From Hymenopus coronatus (Eukaryota > Arthropoda > Insecta > Mantodea > Hymenopodidae), in contig CM060890.1 in NCBI GenBank assembly GCA_030762935.1, forward strand, positions 148,927,629 through 148,991,628: 64,000 bases of DNA, read 5' to 3'. Below the pieces are notes generated by a model. It was not told the origin of the DNA, ran no database searches, and saw only the letters and a list, made by a program, of their open reading frames with translations. Positions 1 through 10,475 of this stretch are shown in pieces. The position numbers and the translations under genes are program-made. Positions within the stretch are counted from its first letter, which is position 1. Every line of letters begins with the position of its first letter.

Positions 1-116
1 ATGATGCTTCAATTTTGAGTAATAAGTTAATCATGTTTGAAAAAATAATAAGAATTTTGGAGAGTAACAATTTTTCCACATTAATAAGAGCTAATAAAAA
101 AATAATATGGCAGGTG
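1..116. other. Unassigned AT-rich sequence
   Basis: A/T-rich stretch before the first transposon end. No ORF, RNA-like structure or similarity to the other repeats of the window was seen. Confidence 0.4.
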
Positions 117-788
117 TACGAGAGTGATCCAGTAAGAGACAGACGATTTTATATAAGTAAATAATAACGAAAGTTATCAACACAAAACTTTATTCACAAA
201 GTTACACTACCTTACTCTATTTCTCAACGTAATCGTCATTGCTATAAAGGTATTTATTGTCACGTGGTACACATGTTATACTCTTCCACCGCTAAACATC
301 TGAGCCAAGATGTCACTGTCAGGTCTTCATGACTGGCAAACCTTTTCCATCCAAAAAGTCATGTACGGTGTCCAAAGTGAAACACCGGTTTTTCTGAATT
401 CTTTTATCAACATTTGCTTTCAACTGCTCCATAACGATTGACGAACTTCCACTCCGGTCTTTATCGTACACACTGTTATGTTCTTCCTTGATTACTTGTA
501 AATTATGTGTCATTTCCTCACTGAAGACTCGTTCATTGCATTATCATTATACACTTGCGTTACTTATATATAAATTCGATTGGACGAACACTTTCTGGAT
601 TGAAAAAACGAAAAGTTTTTTTATAGTAAAAAAGATAACATTGGCATTGAAAAACTAGTACCACGTGACAATAAATACCTTGATAGCAAGACGATTACGT
701 TGAGAAATAGAGTAATGTAGTGTAACTTTGTAAATAAAGTTTTGTTATGTCAAATCGTGTATCACTTTCTGGATGGACCTCGCTCGTA
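117..788 (-). mobile_element. Long-TIR mariner-derived MITE, copy 1
   Basis: A 672-bp element bounded by TA, with imperfect terminal inverted repeats of about 130-155 bp (117-270 and 658-788) that begin TACGAG and contain GTTACACTACCTT and GTCACGTGGTAC. The interior holds a short minus-strand reading frame at 319-513. This is a non-autonomous relative of mariner-type transposons, whose targets are TA. A second copy with the same layout lies at 49224-49917. The TIRs are far longer than the roughly 30 bp usual for mariner, so the element is fold-back in form. Confidence 0.75.
319..513 (-). pseudogene. Fragment of mariner transposase DNA-binding region
   Basis: Sixty-four codons on the minus strand. 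The stretch with KDRSGSSS, then VDKRIQKNRCFTLDTV, resembles the linker and second helix-turn-helix of mariner transposases (family pattern: D-R-S-G-R-P, then a helix ending in ENRRFTL). Everything C-terminal, including the catalytic DDD core, is absent. The same fragment recurs in the second MITE copy at about 49423-49635, so it was already truncated when the element multiplied. It cannot be a working transposase. The family assignment is by eye. Confidence 0.5.
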
Positions 789-1144
789 TTTTAGCTCTAC
801 CTTTTTGTGTTTAGCAGTTGAACGCCCTTAAATCCCAACCACCATCATCAGCGGGTCGTATTTATTGCTAGGGTAAAACGGTCACTCTCGTCAGTTCTCC
901 ACTCCAGAAATACACCCGTTGGGTTCTGCAACTCTTTTAACCACGAAGGTATATCTGCGCACGTCATATACGAGGCAAGACCTTATACAGAAAATAGTAA
1001 TCTATATAGCTCTATACTGTACTACGTTTATTCAGAGGAATTTGACGCAAACACTCATACTTCCCCTACAACATACACACAAGTTAGAGAAGGAATTGCA
1101 TTCCAACGAAAATTACATAAGAGATTTCACTTGAAATACACTTA
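789..1144. other. Unassigned intergenic sequence
   Basis: Starts with moderately GC-richer sequence. One 71-codon frame occurs on the plus strand with no recognisable feature. No match to the other repeats of the window was seen. Confidence 0.3.
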
Positions 1145-1770
1145 TAACGTCCGCTGTCACATGTCTTTCTCTACATATTGATAACAGATCATAGGTTAAA
1201 TTGATACTCAAACATTTTAAAAGCTGGTTGCCAAGTGACTGAAATCCGTTTATTTACATTGCTAGGAGCTAACAAATTCTTTCCTCTATGAGAAAAGTTT
1301 AAGTATTTTAAAACCGAACTCAATAAGAAGACTATAAAAAAGGTGTATAACATAAATTATCTGTTAGATATCTTGAGAATATTTCCAGAAAATTCAAGAC
1401 ATACATTTTATTTGTGATGTAAATATATTTAATATACGATATTTTAATAAAAATCGTTAAGAGTCATTTTTGAGAAAATCAAAGTTTCGAGGGTTTTTTT
1501 TCATGTAAAGGGTAGTTTCCGGTGGGACAATTTGTCTTACAATATTCGTATCACATCCTTGAAAGATTCTAAACACAAATACCAAGTTCGATATATTACC
1601 GACTTTTCTTTTTCAGTTATCGTGCGCGGAACTTTTTCTATTTTTTTTTTTTTTTGATACAGAGGATCCTAAAACATACATTTCCAGTGAAATCTCGGTA
1701 TCGAATTTTTGGGTGCAATACAATACCATCTTTATACATTATGTGCATAATACGTGTAGAGAAAGTAAGA
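1145..1770 (+). mobile_element. R-element, degenerate copy
   Basis: Begins with ..CACATGTCTTTCTCTACAT, contains the landmarks AAAAGCTGGTTGC, TAAAAACCGAACT-like and AATCGTTAAGAGTCATTTTTGAG, and ends in the palindrome around TTATGTGCATAA followed by GTAGAGAAAGTAA. No coding capacity. Its 3' end directly abuts the 3' part of the next copy, which is inverted. Confidence 0.7.
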
Positions 1771-2330
1771 AAAGTCCATTTTTGTGTTTGTGTGTTGTTG
1801 CAGATGTGAACAGCATAACTTAGAAACGAAAATTCGGTATTTAAGGTTAGTATCTTTCAAAGATGTGACACGAATATTTTCAGAATATTGCCGACTACCA
1901 TTTACATGGAAAAGTTTAGAAAATGTTGATTTTCTCAAAAATGGCTCAAACGATTTTGATTAAAATATGTTATATTAAACATACTAATATGACAAATAAA
2001 AATCTTGAATTTTCTGGAAATAGCCTCCTAAGTCCTCTTAGTTATGCATAACAGACAAAAGCGTAGTTTAAGAATGTAGATCTCGTTATGTGGGACACAC
2101 TTTTTTGTTGTGTTAACCATTTCCGAGATCTCGCTTGTTAAATGTTCTCTGCCATGTAAGAGAACTGATGACATTAGTTAGCGAGCACCTTTTAAAAAAT
2201 GTGACTGTCGGTTTAGCCTAACATATTTCCTTACTTCCCTTCTACTCACAAGGAAGCAAGCAATAAGACAATTTCTGTTGATTAGCATCAAGTGGATAAT
2301 CTTTTGAAGAGAATGTCATTGGAATCTACT
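1771..2330 (-). mobile_element. R-element, inverted partial copy
   Basis: Reverse orientation: AAAACGAAAATTCGGTATTTAAG, TTTACATGGAAAAG, CAAAAATGGCTCAAACGATT and CTACTCACAAGGAAGCAAG appear in the order expected for an inverted copy. The outer 5' end (GAAAGTCATGTGAATGG) is decayed. Confidence 0.65.
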
Positions 2331-2764
2331 TTTCTTTACGGATACAGTCATCGTGAGCATATGTAACACTGAGGTCATACAGGAGGCTGTGAATTTAAAA
2401 ACAATGCTTTTATTTCTCTGGTTATGAAACAATGCAATTATGTGCTCGTATTAAATATGCAAGTGTGTTAATATTGACATTTAAAATATTAATTACAAAC
2501 AATGGTAATAAATAATAATTATCCAAACATTCTGTAAGAGAACATTATATCCAATTCAGATAAAAAACAGAAAACAATCACACAAAAAGGATATAAAATA
2601 TGCAAATGATTATTAATTACAGTATGCGCAATACAAAACAAGATTTATTGTTTTAAATGCCACGAAAATCCCTTTTTAAATATATAGTAATTTTCTGAAT
2701 AGCCCAAAGACAAATTCGCTTGTGTATTCGTGGGTTTAGAGACTCTGTGGAGAATAACTGTGGC

Positions 2765-2818
<54 letters not shown>

Positions 2819-2859
2819 AATAGCAGAGGGAGTGCTGTATTCCAGTCAACAACTCAATA
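2331..2859. other. AT-rich interval with a (CT)n microsatellite
   Basis: Mostly A/T-rich sequence without landmarks. A pure CT run lies at about 2769-2812. The 80-codon plus-strand frame crossing that run is a by-product of the repeat. Confidence 0.5.
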
Positions 2860-2985
2860 CAGAGATATCACAAAAATTAAATTTGTATGACTTTGTCTAT
2901 CTTTTGCAAACAAACGGTTCTTACAAAAGCTTATTCTTGTATCCAGTTCATGCTAATCAAGATAAACATTAATCCTTAGTTGCCT
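2860..2985 (+). mobile_element. R-element fragment
   Basis: Carries ACAAAAGCTTATTCTTGTATCCAGTTCATGCTAATCAAGATAAACATTA-type sequence, the block that follows the 5' end in complete R-elements. Nothing else of the element is retained. Confidence 0.5.
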
Positions 2986-3224
2986 GCATTAGTATAGTGC
3001 ATATGCTGTTTTTCCTTTAATTAAAGTTTAAAAGTGAAGTTCTAGTAAAATCATATGGGAATAAGCCTATAAAATTATTATATAAAATAATAGAAATGAA
3101 AATAAATGTAGATTCTTTGTTGATCTTTTTCTTCCCAAATAGTAGTCAAATTTCTCTAAACCAGGTTACATAATCCTGCCAAAGGTACTACCAAAAAAGC
3201 AGTTCAAATGACTATAAGTGTTAG

Positions 3225-3375
3225 GTAAGGGACTGGCCATTCATTCAAAGCCAAATGTTGCAAGTTCAAATCCTAGTGACTGTGGTAAAGGACGGGGAGA
3301 GCCCAAGTGAAATAATCGGTGTGATGCTTGGGGTTACATTTGACTGTTGTTATGTGGTTTTACTCTTTTATTTAT
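3225..3375 (+). mobile_element. tRNA-derived SINE, single-copy relative of the 95-bp satellite
   Basis: A box-like sequence (GTTAGGTAAGGGACTGG) is followed about 40 bases later by a B box (AGTTCAAATCCTAGTGAC). Then comes a body GGTAAAGGACGGGGAGAGCC, AAGTGAAATAATCGGTGTGA, TTACATTTGACTG. This body matches one monomer of the 22.8-36.5 kb array almost throughout, apart from a missing internal part (ACACACTTGGATACTGAC). The RNA polymerase III promoter boxes mark it as a SINE, and here the body is present once. Confidence 0.65.
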
Positions 3376-3544
3376 TTAAAAATCACTGCTCTTTTAGGGA
3401 AAAATTTGTATATATTTTTTCAATATAAAACAGCCTTGATTACTTGTCGTTTATGGTTAAGGGTTAGTATAATATGAAATTAATCCTAGAGAACAACCCA
3501 ACCATATTTTTATAGTTACGCTTAAAACAAGCGGAACTTATAGA

Positions 3545-4452
3545 TACCGACAGGCAACAAAGGGTTAATAGAAATTGTCTTATTACTGGTTCCTTGTAAG
3601 TAGAAGGGAAGTAAGGGAATACACTGCCTAGAACGGCAGTCAAATGTTTTAAAAGCTGGTTGCTATGTGAAACAAATAATTCGGTTTTCGCTTTGCAGGG
3701 CCAGGAATAAAGCAAAACAGACAATGGAACAAAGGACGACCTCTCGTATAAGAGAAGTTTGAGAAACTCAAAATTTAAACCAAGAACAAGGAAACGGCTA
3801 ACTGTGCAAAAAACGTAACAGTTATAGAAAATTCATCCAGAATAAGTAGATCTTCAGAGGCTATTCCCAGAAAATTCAAGACACCTACACTTTTTTTTAC
3901 GTATTTTAACCTGGTTGCTCATATCGGAAGATGAAAGAAATTGGTGAAGTGATGCTCAAATGATCTCGGGGTCAATGGGGCTTAAAGTTACTCGACATTC
4001 GTCTTCTCAGGATGAGGGAAAACCCCTAAAAAAAAAACCTTATCCGGTTAACTGAGCCCAAGCTGATTCGAACTGACGACCTCTTGAATGTGAGGCAGAC
4101 ACGCCACCACCTGCACTACCCAGGAGGACTATACATTTTATTTGTCATGTAAATATGTTTAATACGCGCTATTTTAATCGAAAATCGTTAGAGCCATTTT
4201 TGAGAAAATACAATTTTCAAAATGTATTTCATGTATAGTGTAGTGTGTTGTGGGGGATTTTCTTTTGATTTTTGAGCTTTGCTGTTCATTGACACAAACA
4301 CGCGCACTGACCTTTTTCTAAAAATGTTTTTTTTTATATTCAGTCGGTCTCAAAACATATATTTCTGGTGAAATCTGGAAATCGAATTTTTAGGTGGAAC
4401 ACAATAGCTTCTCTCTCTACTTGTATTGTACATATGTGCTAGAGAAAGAAAA
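3545..4452 (+). mobile_element. R-element interrupted by a SINE
   Basis: Forward copy starting near TTAATAGAAATTGTCTTATTAC, with GGTTCCTTGTAAGTAGAAGG, AAAAGCTGGTTGCTATGTG and CCCAGAAAATTCAAGACA. It is split at about 3899 by an inverted SINE and resumes at 4133 with ACATTTTATTTGTCATG. It ends at TATGTGCTAGAGAAAG. The tail palindrome is reduced to GTATTGTACATATGTGCTAG. Confidence 0.65.
3899..4132 (-). mobile_element. tRNA-derived SINE (family of 53167-53412), inverted
   Basis: Minus-strand copy. At its right end are the A box (complement of CACGCCACCACCTGCACTAC) and B box (complement of GATTCGAACTGACGACC). The body contains complements of AACCGGATAAGG and GGGGTTTTCCCTCATCC. The same order is found on the plus strand at 53167-53412. 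It is inserted in an R-element. Confidence 0.7.
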
Positions 4453-4829
4453 AATATCTTGTGTTACATTCACACGATATTTTCTACCTTTCAACCATTC
4501 TTATGAAAGTTTTTAAATTTCTAACTTCCTACTTTATTTTAAAAGTATATAATCGTTTACAAAAACAGCTACATTTCATTATACATAGCAATTGAACAGT
4601 GACAGTCAGATGTTTAACAGCTGTTGGACATTTACACTGACCTTAAAATTTGTGGTGTGTGTTTTGGATCGGTTTACGGTGATGTAAATGATCAAATTTA
4701 GCCCAAGACTCGATTTAAAGAGTCCTTGAAAACGTTGGTTGGGTTACCCATACGTTAAGTATTTTCAATTACATCTTAATGCAATCGCGCGAAACAACAG
4801 AATGACATTTCTTGTAACTTTAACGTTTT
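4453..4829. other. R-element 5' scrap and unassigned sequence
   Basis: GTGTTACATTCACACGATATTTTCTACC at the left edge is a decayed R-element 5' end. The rest shows no supported feature. Confidence 0.35.
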
Positions 4830-5610
4830 CACTTTCTCTAACCCGAATGTACAATGTATATGCTGGATACAGAAGGTACGGTATTCCACCCAACAATTCG
4901 GTATCGAGATTTCACTGGGAACATACGCTTTGAGTTCACCTTTAGAAAAAGGTCCGTGTGTGTCTGTGATAGCTCAAAATCAGGGTTAAATACCAAACTT
5001 GATATTCATGTTTAATATCTTCCAAAGATGTGACACGAAGATTTTTAAGAAATCCCCCCCTACAAACTATCGTTTATTTGGAGAAGTATTTGAAATTTTT
5101 GTTTTTCTCAAAAATGGCTTTAACGATTCTGATTAAACTCTGTTACATATAAGATATTTACAGGACAAATAAAATGCTGTTTTTGAATTTTCAGAGCATA
5201 GCCTCAGAAGACTTGTTTATTCTGAATGAGTTTTGCAGAATTTTGCATAACTGGTAAACACGTACTATTCCAAAAATGTGGTTCTTCTTAAAACACGTAA
5301 TTTGTGGCATATACATATTTATTGTAGAGTTGGCCGTTTTTGATATATTCTTTGATATTGGTTTCAATATAAACGGTATATGCAAAGCGAACCGAACCTC
5401 AATTGTTCCACACACCGACCAGCTTTTGTAAGATTAGACTGTCGGCTTAGTCTAGTGTATTCTGCTTACAAGGAAGCAAGTAATAAGACAATTGCTGTTA
5501 ATGTTCTTGTCGATTAGCATGGACTAAATAGAAGATGTTCTTTTGTAAGAATAGTTTGTGTATGGAACAGCTAGAAAAAGTCATGTGAATGTGATAGGAC
5601 ATGTTTTTTA
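4830..5610 (-). mobile_element. R-element, inverted copy
   Basis: Order expected for reverse orientation: degenerate tail palindrome (AATGTACAATGTATATGCTG), GGTATCGAGATTTCACTGG, AGGTCCGTGTGTG, CAAAAATGGCTTTAACGATT, ACAAGGAAGCAAGTAATAAG, GTCATGTGAATG. About 780 bp, close to full length. Confidence 0.7.
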
Positions 5611-5639
5611 ATGAATTAAATGGGTTTAATACTGTTCAA

Positions 5640-5775
5640 ATCCTTCGGAATACACACAGCTTTTTTAATCTCATTGACATTCTCAGGATAAGGGAACAGC
5701 TCAGAAACAACCCTTATCCGAGTAACTCACCCTAACAGAGACTCGAACCCGGAACCTCTTGAATGTGAGAAAATT
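5640..5775 (-). mobile_element. SINE fragment (53167-53412 family), inverted
   Basis: Carries TTCTCAGGATAAGGGAA, CCCTTATCCGAGTAACTCACC and a minus-strand B box (complement of AGACTCGAACCCGGAACCTC). The A-box part has been lost at ATGTGAGAAAATT, where a second SINE begins. Confidence 0.6.
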
Positions 5776-6020
5776 AAATTGAGTTTATTTATGGACACTG
5801 TTTAACTGCTGCACTTCAGAGGCCTCTATCAGGCTTGAGGTTCTTTTACATGCCCTAAATCTACGACACCGGACCAGCGGCTTTACTTCCCTGCCGAAGG
5901 AAGCCATGCTAAGGAGTTTTGAACCCGAAAGATTTCATCGTCCTCCGCCGGGATTGAATCCGCGACTTGGGAACCACATTGACTGTGAAACAGACACGCT
6001 AACACCCACTACAGAGGCGG
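5776..6020 (-). mobile_element. Second tRNA-derived SINE family, inverted
   Basis: Read on the minus strand: a tRNA-like head with TAGTGGGTGTTAGCGTGTC (A box) and GCGGATTCAATCCCGGCGG (B box). A body follows with GGTGTCGTAGATTTAGGGC and ATGTAAAAGAACCTCAAGCC, and then an A/T-rich tail ending at about 5776. The body differs from the neighbouring SINE, so this is a separate family. The 62-codon plus-strand frame across it is incidental. Confidence 0.65.
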
Positions 6021-6111
6021 GCTTAAAAACTACACAAAAATTCGAACTCGTTAATAAGGAATATCTCGGAAATGACATAAACTATTTACAATAAATTGTA
6101 TGATTTAAGGA

Positions 6112-7010
6112 GATCTATGTTACTCTCTCTAGCCCGTATATGCATAGGGATTGAGAAGTATTGCATTCCACCCAAAAATTCCATGTCGAGATTTAACCGA
6201 AAATACATGATGTAGGACCCCCTGAATCCAAAATTACAAAAAAAAAAAACATTTTCAGAAACAGGTCCATGTGTATGTGTGGTGTGTGTGTACAGCATAG
6301 CTCATAAACCAAAAGACAGTTAAAAACCAAACTTGGTATTTAAGTTTGGCATCTTTCAAGGATGCAACACGAAGATTTTAAAGAAAATCCGCCCCCACCC
6401 CTAAGTACCCTTTACATGGACAAATTTTCCAAAATTTTGTTTTTCTTAAAAATGGCTCTAACGATTTTGATTAAAATACCACATACTAAAGCCATTTCTA
6501 TCACAAATAAAATGTATATCTTGAATTTCCTGGAAATAGCTTCTAAAGACCTGTTTATTCTGGATGAATTTCGCTTAATTTGGTATAATTAGTAAATCGT
6601 AAGAAATAGACAAAACTTACTAAACAAAAAATGTAGATCTTGTTAAAATACTCAATTTACATTACCATGTGTTTCATACATTTTTTTCGTGAAGCTAACC
6701 GTTTTCGAGGTATTCCTTTTTTTGGTTTCAGCTTTGAAAAACTTATACTTTTCTCAACAGGCATTTGTCAACTCGTGTCCATACAAACAAAGGAACTTCA
6801 GTCACACAGCAACCAGCTTTGGACTATCACTTTAATCTATGGTACTCCCTTATTTCGCTTCTACTTACAAGGAAGCAAGTAATAAGACTATTTCTGTTAA
6901 TTTTTCCTCCATTAGCATGAAGCAAATAGAAGCATAAAGTTTTTAACGATAATTTGTTGAAGAGATTTAGTGAAGGTCATGTGAATTGAACACATGAGAT
7001 GTTTTAAGAT
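6112..7010 (-). mobile_element. R-element, inverted, near full length
   Basis: Starts with TTACTCTCTCTAGCCCGTATATGCATAGGG, continues with ATTCCACCCAAAAATTCCATG, a GT-rich run near 6275-6290, CAAAAATGGCTCTAACGATT, ACAAGGAAGCAAGTAATAAG, GATTAGCATGAAG, and ends GGTCATGTGAATTGAACACATGAGA. This is one of the better copies of the variant with CATATGGGGCTAGAG-type tails. Confidence 0.75.
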
Positions 7011-7389
7011 CTCATCGTTATATGATAGATTTTAAATTCCGCTCTCTTTACTTGATTAACAGCAAGAAAAACGCTTAACCACAGCTCAGTTGAGAAGAAT
7101 ACTAATTGTGTCTGGGAATTGGTTAACCCCTTTGGAGTACTTGGAGTTGCAGCATTAAAGTAACGAGAATCCTTCAACCTCTGAATAAACCATAATGATA
7201 ATTACTTAGAAAGTAATAAAGGTGCTTCTTTTGCAATTCGGTGTTTAATTACATTTTCAAAAATTATCTATTGAATTATTAATATTCTTTTCCTAGGAAA
7301 CAAGCCAATTAATTGTAAATACTTCTGAAACGTAAAATATTCATTTCATATAAATTGTATATTTTAAGTCGATCCATATTTTTTGCGTT
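7011..7389. other. Unassigned AT-rich interval
   Basis: No ORF over 60 codons, no RNA-like structure and no match to other repeats of the window was seen. Confidence 0.4.
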
Positions 7390-7729
7390 GTTAAATTGTG
7401 TCTATCTCTTATGGTTTACGACCAGTTTTGTAAAACGCATTAAAGAGGGCATTCCCAGAAAACTCAAAATATACATTTTATTTGTCATGAAAATATCTCG
7501 CACACATCGTATTTAAATCAAAGCCGTTTTGAGAAAACCCGCGTGTCGCTTCCTTTGAAAATGCTCAACTTAAATAGTATTTAACTGAATCACACAGAGC
7601 TTATTTTATGAAAATCCTTATTTTTTGGTTTCAGCGGGCCTGAAAATATAATTCAGGCGAAATTTCGACACTAAATTTTTTTGAGTGAAATACAACAGTT
7701 CTGTATTTAGTAGTGAGAAAGTAAAAAAA
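7390..7729 (+). mobile_element. R-element, 3' half
   Basis: GTCTATCTCTTATGGTTTACGACC, CATTCCCAGAAAACTC and TCAAAGCCGTTTTGAG lead to a decayed tail TTTAGTAGTGAGAAAGTAAAAAA. The central GGGTAGTTTGGGG segment is deleted. Confidence 0.6.
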
Positions 7730-8531
7730 CGATATTATCACATCTGTCAATCACATGACTTTCTCCCCATCTCTGTAACAAAGTATTCTTATTCTTCTAT
7801 CTGCTTCATGCTAATCTACAAAAACATTAGCAGAAACCGTGTTCCTTACAAGTAGAAGGGAGTCACTAGGATAAACCGACAGTCAAATGTTTTAAAATGC
7901 GGTTGCTATGGCATTCAAATATGTTTCTTCGCGTGGCCAAGTTCCCGTCCGAGAAAAGTGCAAGTATTTTAAAGCTGAAACAATGAGGAATATCTCGAAA
8001 ACGTCAACTCCAAGAAAAAATTATGTCATTTAATTTGTGTGTTTTAAGGAGCTCTACATTTTTTGTTCAGTAAGTTTTTCTCTATCTCTTACGGTTTACC
8101 AGTTACGCAAAATTCAACAAAATTGACCCAGAATAAAGCGGTCTTCAGAGGCTATTCCCAGAAAATTCAAGATATGCATTTTATTTGCCATATAAATATC
8201 TTTGACATAAGACATTTAAATCAAAATCGTTAAAGCCATTTCTGATAAAATAAAATTTTGGAAACTTTTTTCGTGTAAAGGGTATTTGGGGGGTATATTT
8301 TTCTCAAAACCTTCGTGTCGCATCCCAGGAAGATGCTTAACTTACCCAGTTTGGTATTTTGCCGACTTTTTGTTTTTGAGACACACGGACCTTTTTCTGA
8401 AAATGCTTTTTTTGGATACATGAGACCCTAAGACATGTATTTCTGGTGAGATCTCAGTATTATATTTTTGTGTGCAATACAATACATTCTCTATACACTA
8501 TGTACATAGTACGTGTAGAGAAACTAATAAG
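7730..8531 (+). mobile_element. R-element, near full length
   Basis: 5' end CACATCTGTCAATCACATGACTTTCTC at about 7738. The tail is TATACACTATGTACATAGTACGTGTAGAGAAACTAATAA. The central landmarks are all present. The 86-bp array starts only 30 bp beyond its 3' end. Confidence 0.75.
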
Positions 8532-8560
8532 TTTACTAACAAACCTTTCAATGAAAATAG

Positions 8561-8990
8561 ATGTTCATTATGGCTTCACGGGTGATCAGCCGTGTCAGGT
8601 GTATAAAATCCAAGCTTTCGACCATCAAGTCTTACAACGAAAATAAATGTTCATTATGGCTTCACGGGTGATCAGCCGTGTCAGGTGTATAAAATCCAAG
8701 CTTTCGACCATCAAGTCTTACAACGAAAATAAATGTTCATTATGGCTTCACAGGTGATCAGCCGTGTCAGGTGTATAAAATCCAAGCTTTCGACCATCAC
8801 GTCTTACAACGAAAATAAATGTTCATTATGGCTTCACAGGTGATCAGCCGTGTCAGGTGTATAAAATCCAAGCTTTCGACCATCAAGTCTTACAACGAAA
8901 ATAAATGTTCATTATGGCTTCACAGGTGATCAGCCGTGTCAGGTGTATAAAATCCAAGCTTTCGACCATCAAGTCTTACAACGAAAACAT
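8561..8990. repeat. 86-bp tandem array, 5 copies
   Basis: Copies start at 8561, 8647, 8733, 8819 and 8905 (ATGTTCATTATGGCTTCAC). They are nearly identical, differing by CACGGGTG/CACAGGTG and AAG/ACG. Each monomer holds an interrupted palindrome, CACGG-GTGATCAG-CCGTG. The array follows the 3' end of an R-element by 30 bp. I do not recognise the monomer. Confidence 0.95.
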
Positions 8991-9119
8991 ATGTCTCCTA
9001 AATGTACTTATATATTTTCAAGAACTTGACTATTATGAAACCTGATAAGAAAATGTTGAACCTAATTGACACAAGTTAATGGATCAGATGTTATCACAAG
9101 CCAACTTTCCTTAAAAAGC
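8991..9119. other. Unassigned spacer
   Basis: Short interval between the array and the next R-element. Nothing recognisable. Confidence 0.4.
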
Positions 9120-9690
9120 ACATGCATCACGCTAATAAATTAAACACTAACAGAACTTGTCTTATTACTAGCTCCTTGTCAGTAGAAGCGAAATAAAGCT
9201 TTTAAAAGGTGGTTCCTATGTGAAATTCTGTTCTCATTTGCATCCCGGTAGTAAAACAAGGATAGTTGACTTCCCGCTTGAAAAAAGCTTAAGTAGTAAC
9301 AATAGCAAGGAACATATCGGAAACGGTTTAATTTGCGAAAAAGTATATGACATGAATTGTGTTAATAAGATCTAATTCTTGTCTATCACTAACGGTTTTC
9401 CGGTTATACAAAAGTCATCCAGAATGAAGAGGTCTTCAGAGGCTAGCCCAAGATATACATTTCGTTTGCCAAACAAATGTTTTATACATAACGTATTTTA
9501 ATCAAAACCGTTAGATTTCAAAGTAAGGGGTAGTTTGTGGTGGGTGGATTTTCTTGAAAATCTTCGTGTCGCCTCCTTGGAAAATGTTGAACTTCGATAC
9601 CAAGTTTGGTATTAAACAGGTTTGAGGCTTTTTAGCTCTGCTGCACAAACGGACATGCTTATAAAATGATTTTTATGAGTTCTAACTGTA
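9120..9690 (+). mobile_element. R-element, internally deleted
   Basis: Starts at CATGCATCACGCTAATAAATT and contains GTCTTATTACTAGCTCC, CGGAAACGGTTTAATTTGC, GTGGTGGGTGGATTTTCTTG and ACGGACATGC. The tail palindrome is missing, and a new 5' end follows at about 9712. Confidence 0.65.
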
Positions 9691-9704
9691 CCTAATACAA
9701 AAAC

Positions 9705-10229
9705 CAAAATCTGATATGTTACATTCACACGATATTCCTACAATAGCATATTCTTGTAACCACAGAATGTTAATCCGGATAAAAATGTGCATAAATGATT
9801 TCATTACGCACTTCCTCCTAGACAGAATGAAATAAGGGAATACACTAGGCTAAAGTGATAATAAAGTTTTTATAAGCTGGTGGCTATGTGATTCCATTGA
9901 GACGCGTACAGATCTCTTTGCTTGACGAGCAGCAAAACTATGTAACCATGCTCCTAGACAAGGACAGTATACATGTCTTAAAATGTAAATCAATAACAAG
10001 AAATATCTTAGAAATTGTTAACTGCACGAAATAGTATTTGGTACAAACTATTTAACTATATCTACATTCCCATGTCTTATATTATGGTTTACCAATTTAG
10101 CAAAAGCTATCGAGAATGCAGAGGTAATTCGAGATGTACATTCTGTGTGTCAGAAAATGTTTAAATCAAAATCAATATAGAGCTATTTTCAAGAAAATCA
10201 AGGCTTTTTAGAAGTTACTGCCATAAATA
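9705..10229 (+). mobile_element. R-element, 5' two thirds, degenerate
   Basis: Clear 5' end AAAATCTGATATGTTACATTCACACGATATT. Later blocks (CTTATATTATGGTTTACCAAT, ATCAAAATCAATATAGAGC) are diverged. It breaks off before the GGGTAGTTTGGGG block. Confidence 0.6.
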
Positions 10230-10475
10230 TCGTCTTTGATGTGTATTCATATTTTAGATTTTGGGTTAAACTTTTCAAAGACATACTCTATCACGTGCAT
10301 GAACATGGTAGATAAAGAAGGGATTGCATTTCAGCTAAAAATCATACAACATCTGCATAAAAAAGTTGTTTTTACAAGAATTTCATGTCCGTTCCATAAC
10401 TCAAAAACGAAAATTCCTTTAAATACCAAACTTGTAATTTAAGTTCGTCATATTCCAAGGATGTAACACAAAGAT
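10230..10475 (-). mobile_element. R-element fragment, inverted
   Basis: Contains GGGATTGCATTTCAGC, ACTCAAAAACGAAAATTCC, ACCAAACTTGTAATTTAAG and TCCAAGGATGTAACACAAAGATT in reverse order. It is cut by the next forward copy at AAAAATCTGATATG. Confidence 0.6.

Noticed and set aside
2769..2812. Leu/Ser-rich peptide frame at 2730-2972
   Set aside because: It is a (CT)n microsatellite translated; no other coding evidence.
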